DNA from: CAZDXJ01 sp964509475
GTDB lineage: Bacteria > Pseudomonadota > Gammaproteobacteria > Methylococcales > Methylomonadaceae
DNA length: 56,408 nt
Assembly: GCA_964509475.1 (NCBI GenBank)
Contig: CAZDXJ010000007.1
Coordinates: 1-56,408, forward strand
Direction: 5' to 3'
Below, one piece after another: positions 26,353-34,480 of this stretch (its first letter is position 1; each line of letters starts with the position of its first letter). The translations under genes and the position numbers were made by a program. The notes below the pieces were generated by a model. It saw only the letters and a list, made by a program, of their open reading frames with translations, was not told the DNA's origin and ran no database searches.

Positions 26353-26506
26353 GTAACTACTCACCCGGTTGTGTTGTAGCCGGCGTAGGTCATTGATTTA
26401 TCAGGACACGTGCATACATCCATGTCGTTCTGCATAACATCCCAAGTTAGGCAAGCCTGATAAATCAACAACCTGCACCGGCTTTTCAGAGGGGGTGAGT
26501 CGATAC
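26353..26506 (+). mobile_element. MITE family 1, copy D (154 bp, hairpin deleted)
   Basis: Termini GTAACTACTCACCCGG and GGGGGTGAGTCGATAC match copy A, but the REP-like hairpin is missing. Where copy A has GCAAGCC-hairpin-GCAAGCC, copy D has a single GCAAGCC, which fits deletion between 7-bp direct repeats. The 45 bases after it resemble those after copy C (GATACGATT..CTTCT..TTTT..CACATTT). No clean target duplication is seen. From 26212 to 26352 I see no gene. Confidence 0.75.
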
Positions 26507-26588
26507 GATTGAATTTATAAGGCTTCTGTTTTTTGGCCCTGTGTCACATTTAAGCTATTTTGTTGGACTTGGCTATGGGTGTAGGTGC

Positions 26589-26735
26589 GTAACCGTTCAC
26601 AGGCTTGAAACACAGCGTATTATATATCTATAAAATACAGCATGTTGAATCAAAAGCAGCTTTTTGATCTCCAAAACATGTGTTACGGAAATTCAATGTC
26701 TTATGAATCAATTGGTTAGCCCCGTGAACGGTTAC
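26589..26735 (+). mobile_element. MITE family 2 (147 bp), perfect 12-bp termini and 8-bp target duplication
   Basis: GTAACCGTTCAC at 26589-26600 and its exact complement GTGAACGGTTAC at 26724-26735 bound the element. GTAGGTGC occurs directly before (26581-26588) and after (26736-26743). It has no coding capacity. GTAA termini with 8-bp duplications are characteristic of the IS66 family, so an IS66-type transposase may have moved it (inference). It is inserted in the left arm of a palindromic repeat. Confidence 0.8.
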
Positions 26736-26762
26736 GTAGGTGCGGATTTATCCGCACGGTGC
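26736..26762. repeat. GTAGGTGCGGATTTATCCGCAC palindrome, split by MITE 2
   Basis: GGTGCGGATTTATCCGCAC is a near-perfect palindrome and continues upstream of the MITE as CTATGGGTGTAGGTGC (26573-26588). Related copies are at 48564-48615 and, diverged, at 56226-56268. The shared flank reads CTATGGG.GTAGGTGC, so the repeat unit is about 45 bases. Confidence 0.7.
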
Positions 26763-26854
26763 AAATTTGTTGAATCTTATCAATATCGGCGTATTTTGTC
26801 GTCCAAAACAGGTTATACTATGCGCTGATTTTTTAGTTTTGGAAGAAGTTGTTT

Positions 26855-27331
26855 ATGTCCTCTGTAAAAACCTTCGAAGGTTCACTGGCGGCTGGCCAGG
26901 GGCGGTTTTGTCTGGTTGTTTCCCGTTTTAACAGTTTTATCGTCGAGCAATTGCAATCGGGGGCGATAGATACATTGCTCCGGCACGGTATTGCCGGGGA
27001 AAATATCACCCTGGTCAAGGCACCGGGCGCTTTTGAACTGCCTATTGTGGTTCAACGTGTCGCGGCCAGTAATCACTATGATGCGATTATTGCCCTGGGT
27101 GCGGTGATTCGGGGCGGGACACCGCATTTTGAATACGTTGCCGGCGAGTGTGTAAAAGGCATTGCCCAGGTTTCCCTGAAATATGATGTTCCGGTCAGCT
27201 TTGGTGTGTTGACGGTTGATAGCATTGAGCAGGCCATCGAGCGTGCCGGCACCAAAGCGGGTAACAAGGGCGCTGAAGCGGCTTTATCGGCCCTGGAAGT
27301 GGTCAGTCTGTTCAACAATATGAAGCTCTGA
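26855..27331 (+). CDS. ribH: 6,7-dimethyl-8-ribityllumazine synthase
   Basis: Joins the ribityl pyrimidine to dihydroxybutanone phosphate (the RibBX product) to give lumazine, the penultimate riboflavin step. The 158 residues contain SRFNSFIVEQL, the APGAFELPIVVQR substrate segment, ALGAVIRGGTPHFEYVAGE (with catalytic His) and SFGVLTVDSIEQAIERAG. ATG 26855 follows GGAAGAAG; an in-frame TTG six bases earlier is less likely. A TATACT box (26814-26819) may belong to its promoter. Its stop overlaps the nusB start. About 640 bases with two MITEs now separate it from ribBX. Confidence 0.97.
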   Translation: MSSVKTFEGSLAAGQGRFCLVVSRFNSFIVEQLQSGAIDTLLRHGIAGENITLVKAPGAFELPIVVQRVAASNHYDAIIALGAVIRGGTPHFEYVAGECVKGIAQVSLKYDVPVSFGVLTVDSIEQAIERAGTKAGNKGAEAALSALEVVSLFNNMKL

Positions 27332-27780
27332 TGAGTCAAGCACGCAGCAATGCCCGGAAAAGTGCTGTTCAGGCTTTGTATCAATGGCAAATGACCGGCC
27401 AGAATCTCAATGACATCGAAACCCAGTTTTTGCTGGATGAGCGCTTGAAAAATGCGCAACGCAGTTATTTCACCGATTTGTTTCATGGTGTTCCGAAAAA
27501 CCTGGATGTGATCGATGCGGTGTTGGCGGAATTTGTGGACAGGCCGGTGGAAAAAATCGATCCGGTTGAGCGGGCTGTTTTACGCCTTAGTGTTTATGAA
27601 TTGCTGCATAAACTGAATGTGCCCTGCCGGGTGATTATCAATGAAGGCATTAATCTGGCCAAGTGCTTCGGTGCCGAAGGCAGTCACCGCTATGTCAACG
27701 GCATTCTTGACAAGGTCGCGCAAAAAAAACGCGCCGACGAGATGCGCGTTGTCAAGGAAAAACGGCATGGCCACTTATAA
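27331..27780 (+). CDS. nusB: Transcription antitermination factor NusB
   Basis: RNA-binding helical protein that joins NusE/S10 in rRNA antitermination. The 149-residue product has the family text ARNARKSAVQALYQWQMTG (RSNARKSAV...), FTDLFHGVPKN, LDRPVEKIDPVERAVLRLSVYELL and INEGINLAKCFGAEGSHRYVNGILDKVA. Its ATG overlaps the ribH TGA, as in the common ribH-nusB pair. The C-terminus is lysine-rich and slightly longer than in E. coli. Confidence 0.96.
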   Translation: MSQARSNARKSAVQALYQWQMTGQNLNDIETQFLLDERLKNAQRSYFTDLFHGVPKNLDVIDAVLAEFVDRPVEKIDPVERAVLRLSVYELLHKLNVPCRVIINEGINLAKCFGAEGSHRYVNGILDKVAQKKRADEMRVVKEKRHGHL

Positions 27781-27808
27781 TTGCTGGGTCGTATAAAACA
27801 GTTCAGGC

Positions 27809-28768
27809 ATGCCCATTTCAGAATTTGCCCTGATTGAACGCTATTTTTCCCGCAATGCCTGCAAAAACAAGAGCACTCGCCTGGGGATCGGTGACGATTG
27901 TGCGTTATTGTCGATTGCAGAAGGTTATGAGCTTGCCGTAACAACCGATACGATGGTGGAAAATGTTCATTTTTTTCCAGGGCAGGAACCGGCAGCACTG
28001 GGTTATAAATTACTAGCGGTTAATTTAAGCGATTTGGCGGCAATGGGAGCCGAACCGGTGGCGGTTACATTGGCATTGACTTTGCCGCAAGCGGATGAAA
28101 TCTGGTTAAGTGCTTTTGCTCAGGGCTTTTTTCAATTGGCTGAACAATTTTCGGTTGATTTGATCGGTGGCGATACCAGTTCCGGGTCTCTGACATTGAC
28201 TGTTCAGGCTATGGGGCAGGTGCCTGTCGGCAAAGCCATGTTACGTTCGGGTGCGAAACCGGGCGAGGGCGTGTATTTGACTGGAACGCTGGGCGATGCC
28301 GCATTGGGTTTGAAAAAAGCCCAAGGGCTTTACCAAAGCCGTTTTGATAATGCCGGTCGCCGCTGGTATTACCCGCAGCCACGGGTTGATGTCGGATGCC
28401 GTATTCGTGAATTTGCCAGTGCCTGTATTGATATATCCGATGGTTTGCTTTTGGACTTGGGGCATATTTTAGATAAGAGTCGTGTAGGAGCCTGTCTGGA
28501 TTGGGGCAGCCTGCCTTTTTCCCTGCCGGTTGAAGATTATATCCAGCGCAGTGAAGACTGGATGATGCCATTGACCGGAGGCGAGGATTATGAACTCTGC
28601 TTTACTGTACCGCCGAAATACTGGCGGCAACTGGAGTCTGTTGCAGAGCAACTGGATTGTACTTGCCGGCGAATCGGTATTATTGAACGGCAACCGGGAT
28701 TGCGTATCAATAAACATGGAAAATGCCTGGAACTTGCGGTACAAGGGTATGAGCATTTTGCTTCGTAA
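27809..28768 (+). CDS. thiL: Thiamine-monophosphate kinase
   Basis: Makes thiamine diphosphate, the active cofactor, from thiamine monophosphate. The 319-residue protein has the metal-binding GIGDDCALLSI, TTDTMVENVHFFPG, AVNLSDLAAMGAEPVAVTLAL and DLIGGDTSSGSLTLTVQAMG segments, then ACIDISDGLLLDLGH and GGEDYELCFTV. These are the hallmarks of the PurM-like ThiL family. It follows nusB by 28 bases, and pgpA overlaps or abuts its end, giving the conserved nusB-thiL-pgpA order. Confidence 0.96.
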   Translation: MPISEFALIERYFSRNACKNKSTRLGIGDDCALLSIAEGYELAVTTDTMVENVHFFPGQEPAALGYKLLAVNLSDLAAMGAEPVAVTLALTLPQADEIWLSAFAQGFFQLAEQFSVDLIGGDTSSGSLTLTVQAMGQVPVGKAMLRSGAKPGEGVYLTGTLGDAALGLKKAQGLYQSRFDNAGRRWYYPQPRVDVGCRIREFASACIDISDGLLLDLGHILDKSRVGACLDWGSLPFSLPVEDYIQRSEDWMMPLTGGEDYELCFTVPPKYWRQLESVAEQLDCTCRRIGIIERQPGLRINKHGKCLELAVQGYEHFAS

Positions 28769-28778
28769 TGGTGATTGT

Positions 28779-29255
28779 ATGCGCTATGGTAAAAATGAAC
28801 TGACGGCCCGACAAGTCCTTGCCGATCCAATACTGCTTCTGGCTTTTGGCGGGGGGGCAGGATTGGCGCCAAAAGCGCCTGGGACGATGGGCACGCTGGC
28901 CGCGATTCCGCTTTATTTGCTGTTCACATCAACCGGTTTGTTATGGTATTCGGTTTTTACATTGTTGGTTTGCATCAGCGGAATCTGGCTCTGTGGCAAG
29001 GCGGCTGAAAAACTGGGAGAACATGATTTTGCCGGGATTGTCTGGGATGAAATTGCCGGATATCTGGTGACACTTTGGTTTGTCCCTTTTTCCTGGTGGG
29101 TTGTGTTGGCCGGTTTTGTTTTGTTTCGAATTTTTGATATTCTCAAACCCTGGCCCATCCGATGGGTTGATAAACGGGTTTCCGGCGGTTTCGGTATTAT
29201 GTTGGACGACCTCATTGCGGGTCTGTTTGCCGCTCTGTTGTTGGGGATTGTATGA
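28779..29255 (+). CDS. pgpA: Phosphatidylglycerophosphatase A
   Basis: Inner-membrane phosphatase that removes phosphate from phosphatidylglycerophosphate. Signature segments are GAGLAPKAPGTMGTLAAIPLYLL, VWDEIAGYLVTLWFVP, LFRIFDILKPWPIRWVDKRV and GFGIMLDDLIAG, in a protein with about four membrane helices. I start at ATG 28779 (158 residues). An earlier in-frame ATG (28749, MSILLRNG) overlaps thiL and resembles the E. coli start, so it remains possible; neither has a clear ribosome site. Confidence 0.93.
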   Translation: MRYGKNELTARQVLADPILLLAFGGGAGLAPKAPGTMGTLAAIPLYLLFTSTGLLWYSVFTLLVCISGIWLCGKAAEKLGEHDFAGIVWDEIAGYLVTLWFVPFSWWVVLAGFVLFRIFDILKPWPIRWVDKRVSGGFGIMLDDLIAGLFAALLLGIV

Positions 29256-29279
29256 ATGAAAAGATAGAAGGAATAACGC

Positions 29280-29308
29280 TTGCGTTTTGTGAGTAAATTA
29301 TATATAAT
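29280..29308 (+). promoter_or_regulatory. Promoter of initiator tRNA / rimP-nusA-infB operon
   Basis: TTGCGT (29280-29285), exactly 17 bases, TATAAT (29303-29308). This is the best-matching sigma-70 promoter in the window and ends 11 bases before the tRNA. Confidence 0.75.
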
Positions 29309-29319
29309 CTTTTCTTTAT

Positions 29320-29396
<77 letters not shown>

Positions 29397-29404
29397 ACAA
29401 AAAA

Positions 29405-29427
29405 AGACCCCATTATGGGGTTTTTTT
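29405..29427 (+). terminator. Terminator after initiator tRNA
   Basis: ACCCCATTATGGGGT hairpin followed by seven T. A second, weaker hairpin (AGGGCC-TTT-GGCTCT, about 29467-29491) with a long T run follows before rimP. Expression of rimP-nusA therefore probably depends on read-through, which is how NusA autoregulation operates in E. coli. Confidence 0.8.
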
Positions 29428-29520
29428 GTTTATTGGGCTTTTAAAAAGAAGTTGTGTTTTTTCAATGGAAGGGCCTTTGGCTCTTTTTTTTTGTGCGGTT
29501 AAATCCGAGTTGGTGAAGTC

Positions 29521-29979
29521 ATGAGACAGGCTCCGGAACATTTAATAAAACTCATCGAGCCAGTTGTGCAAGGCATGGGTTATGAATGTGTCGGTATTGA
29601 ATACAACCCTCATCCAAAACAGGGTTTGTTGCGCATCTATATCGATGCTGAAACAGGCATACGTATAGAAGACTGCGAACAGGTCAGTCATCAGATCAGT
29701 GCTGTGCTGGACGTTGAAGATCCCGTTTCAGGTAATTATCAATTGGAGGTTTCCTCGCCAGGTCTGGATCGCCCTTTGTTTAAACTGGCGCAATTCGAAC
29801 AATTCATCGGCAGCCAGATTACCGTTAATTTATTCAGGCCTGTCGAAAAACGCAGAAAGATAACGGGGTTGATTGTCGCCGTCATGGATGAAACAGTCAA
29901 ACTTCAGGATAACGAACGGGTTTACGAAATACCATATCAGGCGATAGCGAAAGCGCGGTTGGTTCCTGATATTGGATAG
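29521..29979 (+). CDS. rimP: Ribosome maturation factor RimP
   Basis: Needed for maturation of the 30S subunit. The 152 residues show the family pattern: GMGYECVGIEYNPHPKQGLLRIYIDAE, GIRIEDCEQVSHQISAVLDVEDPV, then YQLEVSSPGLDRPLFKLAQFEQFIG and a C-terminal SH3-like part. ATG 29521 is the first start after the two hairpins. The gene ends one base before nusA's first possible ATG. Confidence 0.96.
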   Translation: MRQAPEHLIKLIEPVVQGMGYECVGIEYNPHPKQGLLRIYIDAETGIRIEDCEQVSHQISAVLDVEDPVSGNYQLEVSSPGLDRPLFKLAQFEQFIGSQITVNLFRPVEKRRKITGLIVAVMDETVKLQDNERVYEIPYQAIAKARLVPDIG

Positions 29980-29991
29980 ATGGAGGCTAAA

Positions 29992-31506
29992 ATGGATAAA
30001 AAAGAAATTTTGATGGTTGTGGATGTTGTCTCGAATGAAAAGGAGATTGATAAGGAAATCATATTTCAGGCTCTGGAGTCAGCGCTTGAGGCGGCCACAA
30101 TAAAGCGTTATAACAGCAAAATCAAAGTGCGAGTGACTATTGATCGCGCTACAGGGCATTATGATACCTACAGACAATGGCAAGTTGTCGAGGCGAACGA
30201 AGCATTCGAAGGTGGCCTGGAATCTCCGCAAACCCAGATTTTGCTTGCTGATGCACGCCAAAAAGATGTATCGCTCAATGTTGGTGATGTTGTGGAAGAG
30301 CAAATCGAATCGGTTGATTTTGGACGTATTGCGGCGCAAACGGCGAAACAGGTCATTATTCAGAAAGTCCGGGAAGCGGAGCGTAATAAAATTGTCGAAG
30401 CCTATCGGGATCGGGTTGGTGAGCTGATTACCGGTGTTGTCAAAGGGATTGAAAAAGGCAATGTCTATCTGGAAATAGGAAGCAATGTCGATGCTCTGAT
30501 CAGCAAGGATGAAATGATACCGCGGGAGTCGATCCGGATTGGCGATAAAATAAGAGGTTATTTAAAGGAAGTGCGGCCAGAACCGCGCGGTCCTCAGTTG
30601 TTCGTCAGTCGGACTGCACCGGAATTGTTGGTGGCGTTGTTTCGTTTGGAAGTCCCCGAAGTTGGAGAGGGCATGATCGATGTTCTGGGTGCGGCCCGGG
30701 ATCCGGGTTATCGCGCCAAAGTTGCCGTCAAAAGCAATGACCCACGATTGGATCCGGTCGGTGCCTGTGTCGGTATGCGCGGCTCCCGGGTGCAGGCGGT
30801 TTCCAATGAACTGGCGGGTGAACGGGTTGATATTATCTTGTGGAACGAGAATGAAACCCAGTTCGTGATCAATGCCATGTCACCGGCAGAAATCATATCA
30901 ATCGTTGTTGATGAAGATAAACACAGCATGGATTTGGCGGTTGCTTCCGATAATTTGTCCCAGGCCATTGGCCGAGGGGGGCAGAATGTCCGGCTGGCCT
31001 CGGAATTGACCGGTTGGGAATTGAATGTCATCGATGCGGCAAAGGCATCGGAAACGACAGAGCAGGAATTTAACCGGATTCGGCAATTATTTGTTGATCA
31101 GCTGGGCGTGGATGAGGATATAGCCAGTATCCTTGTTGAAGTCGGCTTTAATACGATTGAAGAAATTGCTTATGTTCCGGTTAACGAAATGCTGGAAATT
31201 GAAGAGTTTGATGAAGAATTGGTCAATGATTTAAGAAGCCGGGCCAAAGATGCTTTGTTGATCAGTGCAATTGCCAATGAAGAAAAAATTGAATCGGCAG
31301 AGCCCGCGCAGGATTTGCTGGAAATGGAAGGTATGGATAAGGCACTGGCCTATGAATTGGCCAGTCAGGGAATTATAACGATGGAAGATCTGGCTGAGCA
31401 AGCGGTCGATGATTTGCTGGCGCTCGAGAATGTTGATGAAGAACGGGCGGCGGCACTGATTATGAAGGCAAGGGAGCCTTGGTTTGCTGAAGCAGATAGC
31501 GAATAA
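29992..31506 (+). CDS. nusA: Transcription termination/antitermination protein NusA
   Basis: Binds RNA polymerase and modulates pausing, termination and antitermination. The 504-residue product has the N-terminal polymerase-binding domain (KEILMVVDVVSNEKEI), an S1 domain (GVVKGIEKGNVYLEIG) and two KH domains (GACVGMRGSRVQAVSNEL, GRGGQNVRLASELTGW). Two acidic C-terminal repeats follow (ILVEVGFNTIEEIAYVP; DLLEMEGMDKALAYELASQG). ATG 29992 is chosen because GGAGG sits 10 bases upstream; ATG 29980 would place that site inside the gene. It is followed by infB after 17 bases. Confidence 0.97.
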   Translation: MDKKEILMVVDVVSNEKEIDKEIIFQALESALEAATIKRYNSKIKVRVTIDRATGHYDTYRQWQVVEANEAFEGGLESPQTQILLADARQKDVSLNVGDVVEEQIESVDFGRIAAQTAKQVIIQKVREAERNKIVEAYRDRVGELITGVVKGIEKGNVYLEIGSNVDALISKDEMIPRESIRIGDKIRGYLKEVRPEPRGPQLFVSRTAPELLVALFRLEVPEVGEGMIDVLGAARDPGYRAKVAVKSNDPRLDPVGACVGMRGSRVQAVSNELAGERVDIILWNENETQFVINAMSPAEIISIVVDEDKHSMDLAVASDNLSQAIGRGGQNVRLASELTGWELNVIDAAKASETTEQEFNRIRQLFVDQLGVDEDIASILVEVGFNTIEEIAYVPVNEMLEIEEFDEELVNDLRSRAKDALLISAIANEEKIESAEPAQDLLEMEGMDKALAYELASQGIITMEDLAEQAVDDLLALENVDEERAAALIMKAREPWFAEADSE

Positions 31507-31523
31507 AACAGAGGTGGTTGAAC

Positions 31524-34100
31524 ATGAGTGATAAAACAGTACGGCAATTGGCTGAGGTTGTTGGCATACCTCTGGAAAAATTAATGGAACAACTAAAAGA
31601 CGCTAATCTTTCAGTCAATTCACCCGATGATGTGATGAGTGATGATGAAAAAATGATTTTGCTGGCGCATCTGCGCAAACGACATGGTAAGGAAAGCACT
31701 GAAGATGGCAGCGCTCCTAAACGGGTTACCCTGAAGCGGCGCCGGGTCAGCGAATTGAAACAAGCACGGACACCGGGAGAAACCGGGAAAACCATCAGCA
31801 TCGAGGTTCGCAAGAAAAGAACCTATGTCAAACGCAGCGAGATATCGGAAAGCGAAAAACAAAAAGAACTGGAAAAGAACAAGCTGGCTTTGGAAGAACA
31901 GCAGCGCCAGATCGAGGCCGAGCGCTTGGCCCAACAACGCCTTGAAGAAGCCAGAAAAAAAGAAGAAGAGGAAAAACAAAAAGCATTGGGAGCCGAAAAG
32001 CAGCGTTTGTTGCTGAAGCAGCAGGAAGAGGCTGCGCCAGAGCAAACCAAAGAACAAATTGAAAAAGAAGCACAGCAAGAGCAGAAACAGAAACCTTCGC
32101 AGCCTGAAAAAGCCGCCGTTGAGCCAGCGAAGCCAAAGCAAAAGCAGGCAGAAGAAGTGAAAGCGGCGAAAGGCAAACCGAAAAGGCCAGCTGCGCAACA
32201 GGGAAAATCTGCGGACACCACCGGAAAAGGCAGACGGGGCATGGCCGATAAAAGGCGTGCCAATAAAAGGCGGGAGAGGCCGGCTGCACGCAAGGACATC
32301 CGTGTGGACAGCAAACATGGTTTTGAAAAACCCGTAGCGCCGGTAGTCAAGGAAATTGCCATTCCAGAGCATATTATCGTTTCGGACTTGGCCCAAAAAA
32401 TGAGTGTCAAAGCCGCTGAAGTTATCAAACATCTGATGAAATTGGGTATGATGGCAACCATCAATCAGTCCATTGATCAGGAAACAGCGATGATTCTGGT
32501 GGAAGAACTCGGGCACAAGGCGATTGCACAGAGTGATGATGATTTGGAAAAGGAAATGCTCGCCAGTCTGGATAGCAAGGAAGACGAAACACAGCCCAGA
32601 GCGCCAATTGTCACCATCATGGGGCATGTTGATCACGGTAAGACATCATTACTGGATTATATACGTAAAACCCGGGTTGCAGCCGGTGAGGCGGGCGGTA
32701 TCACCCAGCATATCGGCGCTTACCAAGTGAAAACCGATCATGGTTCAGTGACGTTTCTGGATACGCCTGGACATGCCGCGTTTACGGCCATGCGGGCCAG
32801 AGGCGCACAGGTCACTGATGTCGTGATTATCGTGGTTGCTGCTGATGATGGTGTCATGCCGCAAACCAAGGAAGCGGTTGAACATGCCAAGGCGGCTGAT
32901 GTACCGATGATTGTTGCGATCAATAAAATTGACAAACCGGAAGCCGATCCGCAACGGGTAATGCAGGAGTTGGTAGCAATAGCGGTTGTACCGGAAGAAT
33001 GGGGTGGCGACGTACAGTTTTTGCAGGTTTCCGCGAAAACCGGACAAGGCATTGATGAATTAATCGAAGCATTGATTTTGCAATCGGAGATTCTTGAATT
33101 GGCGGCTCCGGTGAAAGGTGCGGCTTCGGGGTTTGTTATCGAAGCGAGACTGGATAAAGGCCGTGGCCCCGTTGCCACTGTGCTGGTTCAGAAAGGTACT
33201 TTGCATAAAGGCGATATCGTTTTATGCGGGCATGAATATGGCCGGGTTCGGGCTATGTTTGATGAGAACGGTAAGACGGTTAAAGAAGCCGGGCCTGCCG
33301 CGCCCGTAGAAATTTTGGGCCTGTCCGGTGCACCCCAGGCGGGTGAAGAGTTTTTGGTCGTGCCCAATGAACGGGCAGCCCGGGAATTGGCCGAACATCG
33401 CGAAGATAAAAGCCGCTTGTCCAAACATGCGGTCCAGCAGGCCACTAAACTGGATGAGGTGTTCTCGAAAATGGAGGCCGGAGAAACCAGTACCTTGAAC
33501 CTGGTCATCAAAACCGATGTCCAGGGCAGTCTGGAGGCCTTGCGTGAATCCTTGACCAAATTATCGACCGATGAAGTGCAGGTCAAGGTGGTTTACGGTG
33601 GTGTCGGCGGTATCAATGAAGGTGATGCCAACCTGGCATTGGCATCCAATGCCATTCTGATTGGTTTTAATGTCCGCGCCGATGCTTCGGCCAGAAAGCT
33701 GATTGCCGATAAAGGTATCGATCTGCATTATTACAGTATTATTTACAATGCGATTGACGAGGTGAAAAAATCCATCAGCGGCCTGTTGTCGCCGGAAATC
33801 AGTGAAAAAATCGTTGGTATTGCCGAAGTGCGGGATGTCTTCCGTTCGCCAAAATTTGGTTCGATTGCCGGTTGCATGGTCAGTGAAGGTTATGTCAAAA
33901 GAAATCTGCCGATACGTGTATTGCGCGATAATGTGGTGATTTATGAAGGCCAGTTGGAATCGCTACGCCGTTTCAAAGATGATGTCAATGAAGTGAAAGC
34001 GGGTATGGAATGCGGTATTGGCGTGAAAAACTATAATGACGTAAAAGTCGGCGACCAAATCGAAGTTTTTGAACGTGTTGAAACCGTTCGGGAAATATAA
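31524..34100 (+). CDS. infB: Translation initiation factor IF-2
   Basis: GTPase that brings initiator tRNA to the ribosome. The 858-residue protein starts with an IF2 N-terminal domain (TVRQLAEVVGIPLEKLMEQL). A long Glu/Lys/Gln/Arg-rich linker (about residues 95-270) follows, then a second IF2_N segment (SDLAQKMSVKAAEVIKHLMK). The G domain carries GHVDHGKT, DTPGHAAF and NKIDKPEADP, followed by domains II to IV. ATG 31524 is preferred over TTG 31518. The charged linker gives long overlapping reading frames on the other strand, which I regard as artefacts. Confidence 0.98.
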   Translation: MSDKTVRQLAEVVGIPLEKLMEQLKDANLSVNSPDDVMSDDEKMILLAHLRKRHGKESTEDGSAPKRVTLKRRRVSELKQARTPGETGKTISIEVRKKRTYVKRSEISESEKQKELEKNKLALEEQQRQIEAERLAQQRLEEARKKEEEEKQKALGAEKQRLLLKQQEEAAPEQTKEQIEKEAQQEQKQKPSQPEKAAVEPAKPKQKQAEEVKAAKGKPKRPAAQQGKSADTTGKGRRGMADKRRANKRRERPAARKDIRVDSKHGFEKPVAPVVKEIAIPEHIIVSDLAQKMSVKAAEVIKHLMKLGMMATINQSIDQETAMILVEELGHKAIAQSDDDLEKEMLASLDSKEDETQPRAPIVTIMGHVDHGKTSLLDYIRKTRVAAGEAGGITQHIGAYQVKTDHGSVTFLDTPGHAAFTAMRARGAQVTDVVIIVVAADDGVMPQTKEAVEHAKAADVPMIVAINKIDKPEADPQRVMQELVAIAVVPEEWGGDVQFLQVSAKTGQGIDELIEALILQSEILELAAPVKGAASGFVIEARLDKGRGPVATVLVQKGTLHKGDIVLCGHEYGRVRAMFDENGKTVKEAGPAAPVEILGLSGAPQAGEEFLVVPNERAARELAEHREDKSRLSKHAVQQATKLDEVFSKMEAGETSTLNLVIKTDVQGSLEALRESLTKLSTDEVQVKVVYGGVGGINEGDANLALASNAILIGFNVRADASARKLIADKGIDLHYYSIIYNAIDEVKKSISGLLSPEISEKIVGIAEVRDVFRSPKFGSIAGCMVSEGYVKRNLPIRVLRDNVVIYEGQLESLRRFKDDVNEVKAGMECGIGVKNYNDVKVGDQIEVFERVETVREI

Positions 34101-34106
34101 CAGAGC

Positions 34107-34475
34107 ATGGCAAGAGAATTTGGACGTAACGCCAGGGTGTCATCACAGATACAAAAAGAACTGGCTTTGATTTTACAGCGGGAAATGAAAGATCCGCGCA
34201 TCGGTATGGTGACGGTCAATGAAGTTGTCGTCAGCAAGGATCTTTCGGTGGCAAAAATCTATGTCACTTTCCTGAACGAGGATCGGCAGGCTATCGATGA
34301 ACATCTGCAAATTCTCAATGAAGCCTCGCCCTATTTGCGGGGTGAAATCGGAAAACGTATCAAGATACGCATTATTCCGGAGTTGCGTTTTTATTATGAC
34401 GATTCAATGGATACCGGCTTGCGTATCGATGCTTTGCTGAAAGATCTGGATGACACTTCCGGAACGGATGACTGA
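34107..34475 (+). CDS. rbfA: Ribosome-binding factor A
   Basis: Cold-shock related 30S maturation factor. 122 residues with the family's KH-like fold: FGRNARVSSQIQKELALILQREMKDPRIG, then VTVNEVVVSKDLSVAKIYVTF and LNEASPYLRGEIGKRIKIRIIPELRFYYDDSMD. It follows infB by 6 bases and precedes truB by 5, the standard infB-rbfA-truB order. Confidence 0.97.
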   Translation: MAREFGRNARVSSQIQKELALILQREMKDPRIGMVTVNEVVVSKDLSVAKIYVTFLNEDRQAIDEHLQILNEASPYLRGEIGKRIKIRIIPELRFYYDDSMDTGLRIDALLKDLDDTSGTDD

Positions 34476-34480
34476 ACACT

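Noticed and set aside
26796..26819. TTGTCG / TATACT promoter before ribH
   Set aside because: The spacer is only 12 bases, too short for sigma-70; the TATACT box may still be used with another upstream element.
31620..32636. A 338-codon minus-strand reading frame inside infB
   Set aside because: It is the mirror of the Lys/Glu/Gln-rich IF-2 linker, which yields long Phe/Leu/Ser-rich antisense frames; no ribosome site or motif.
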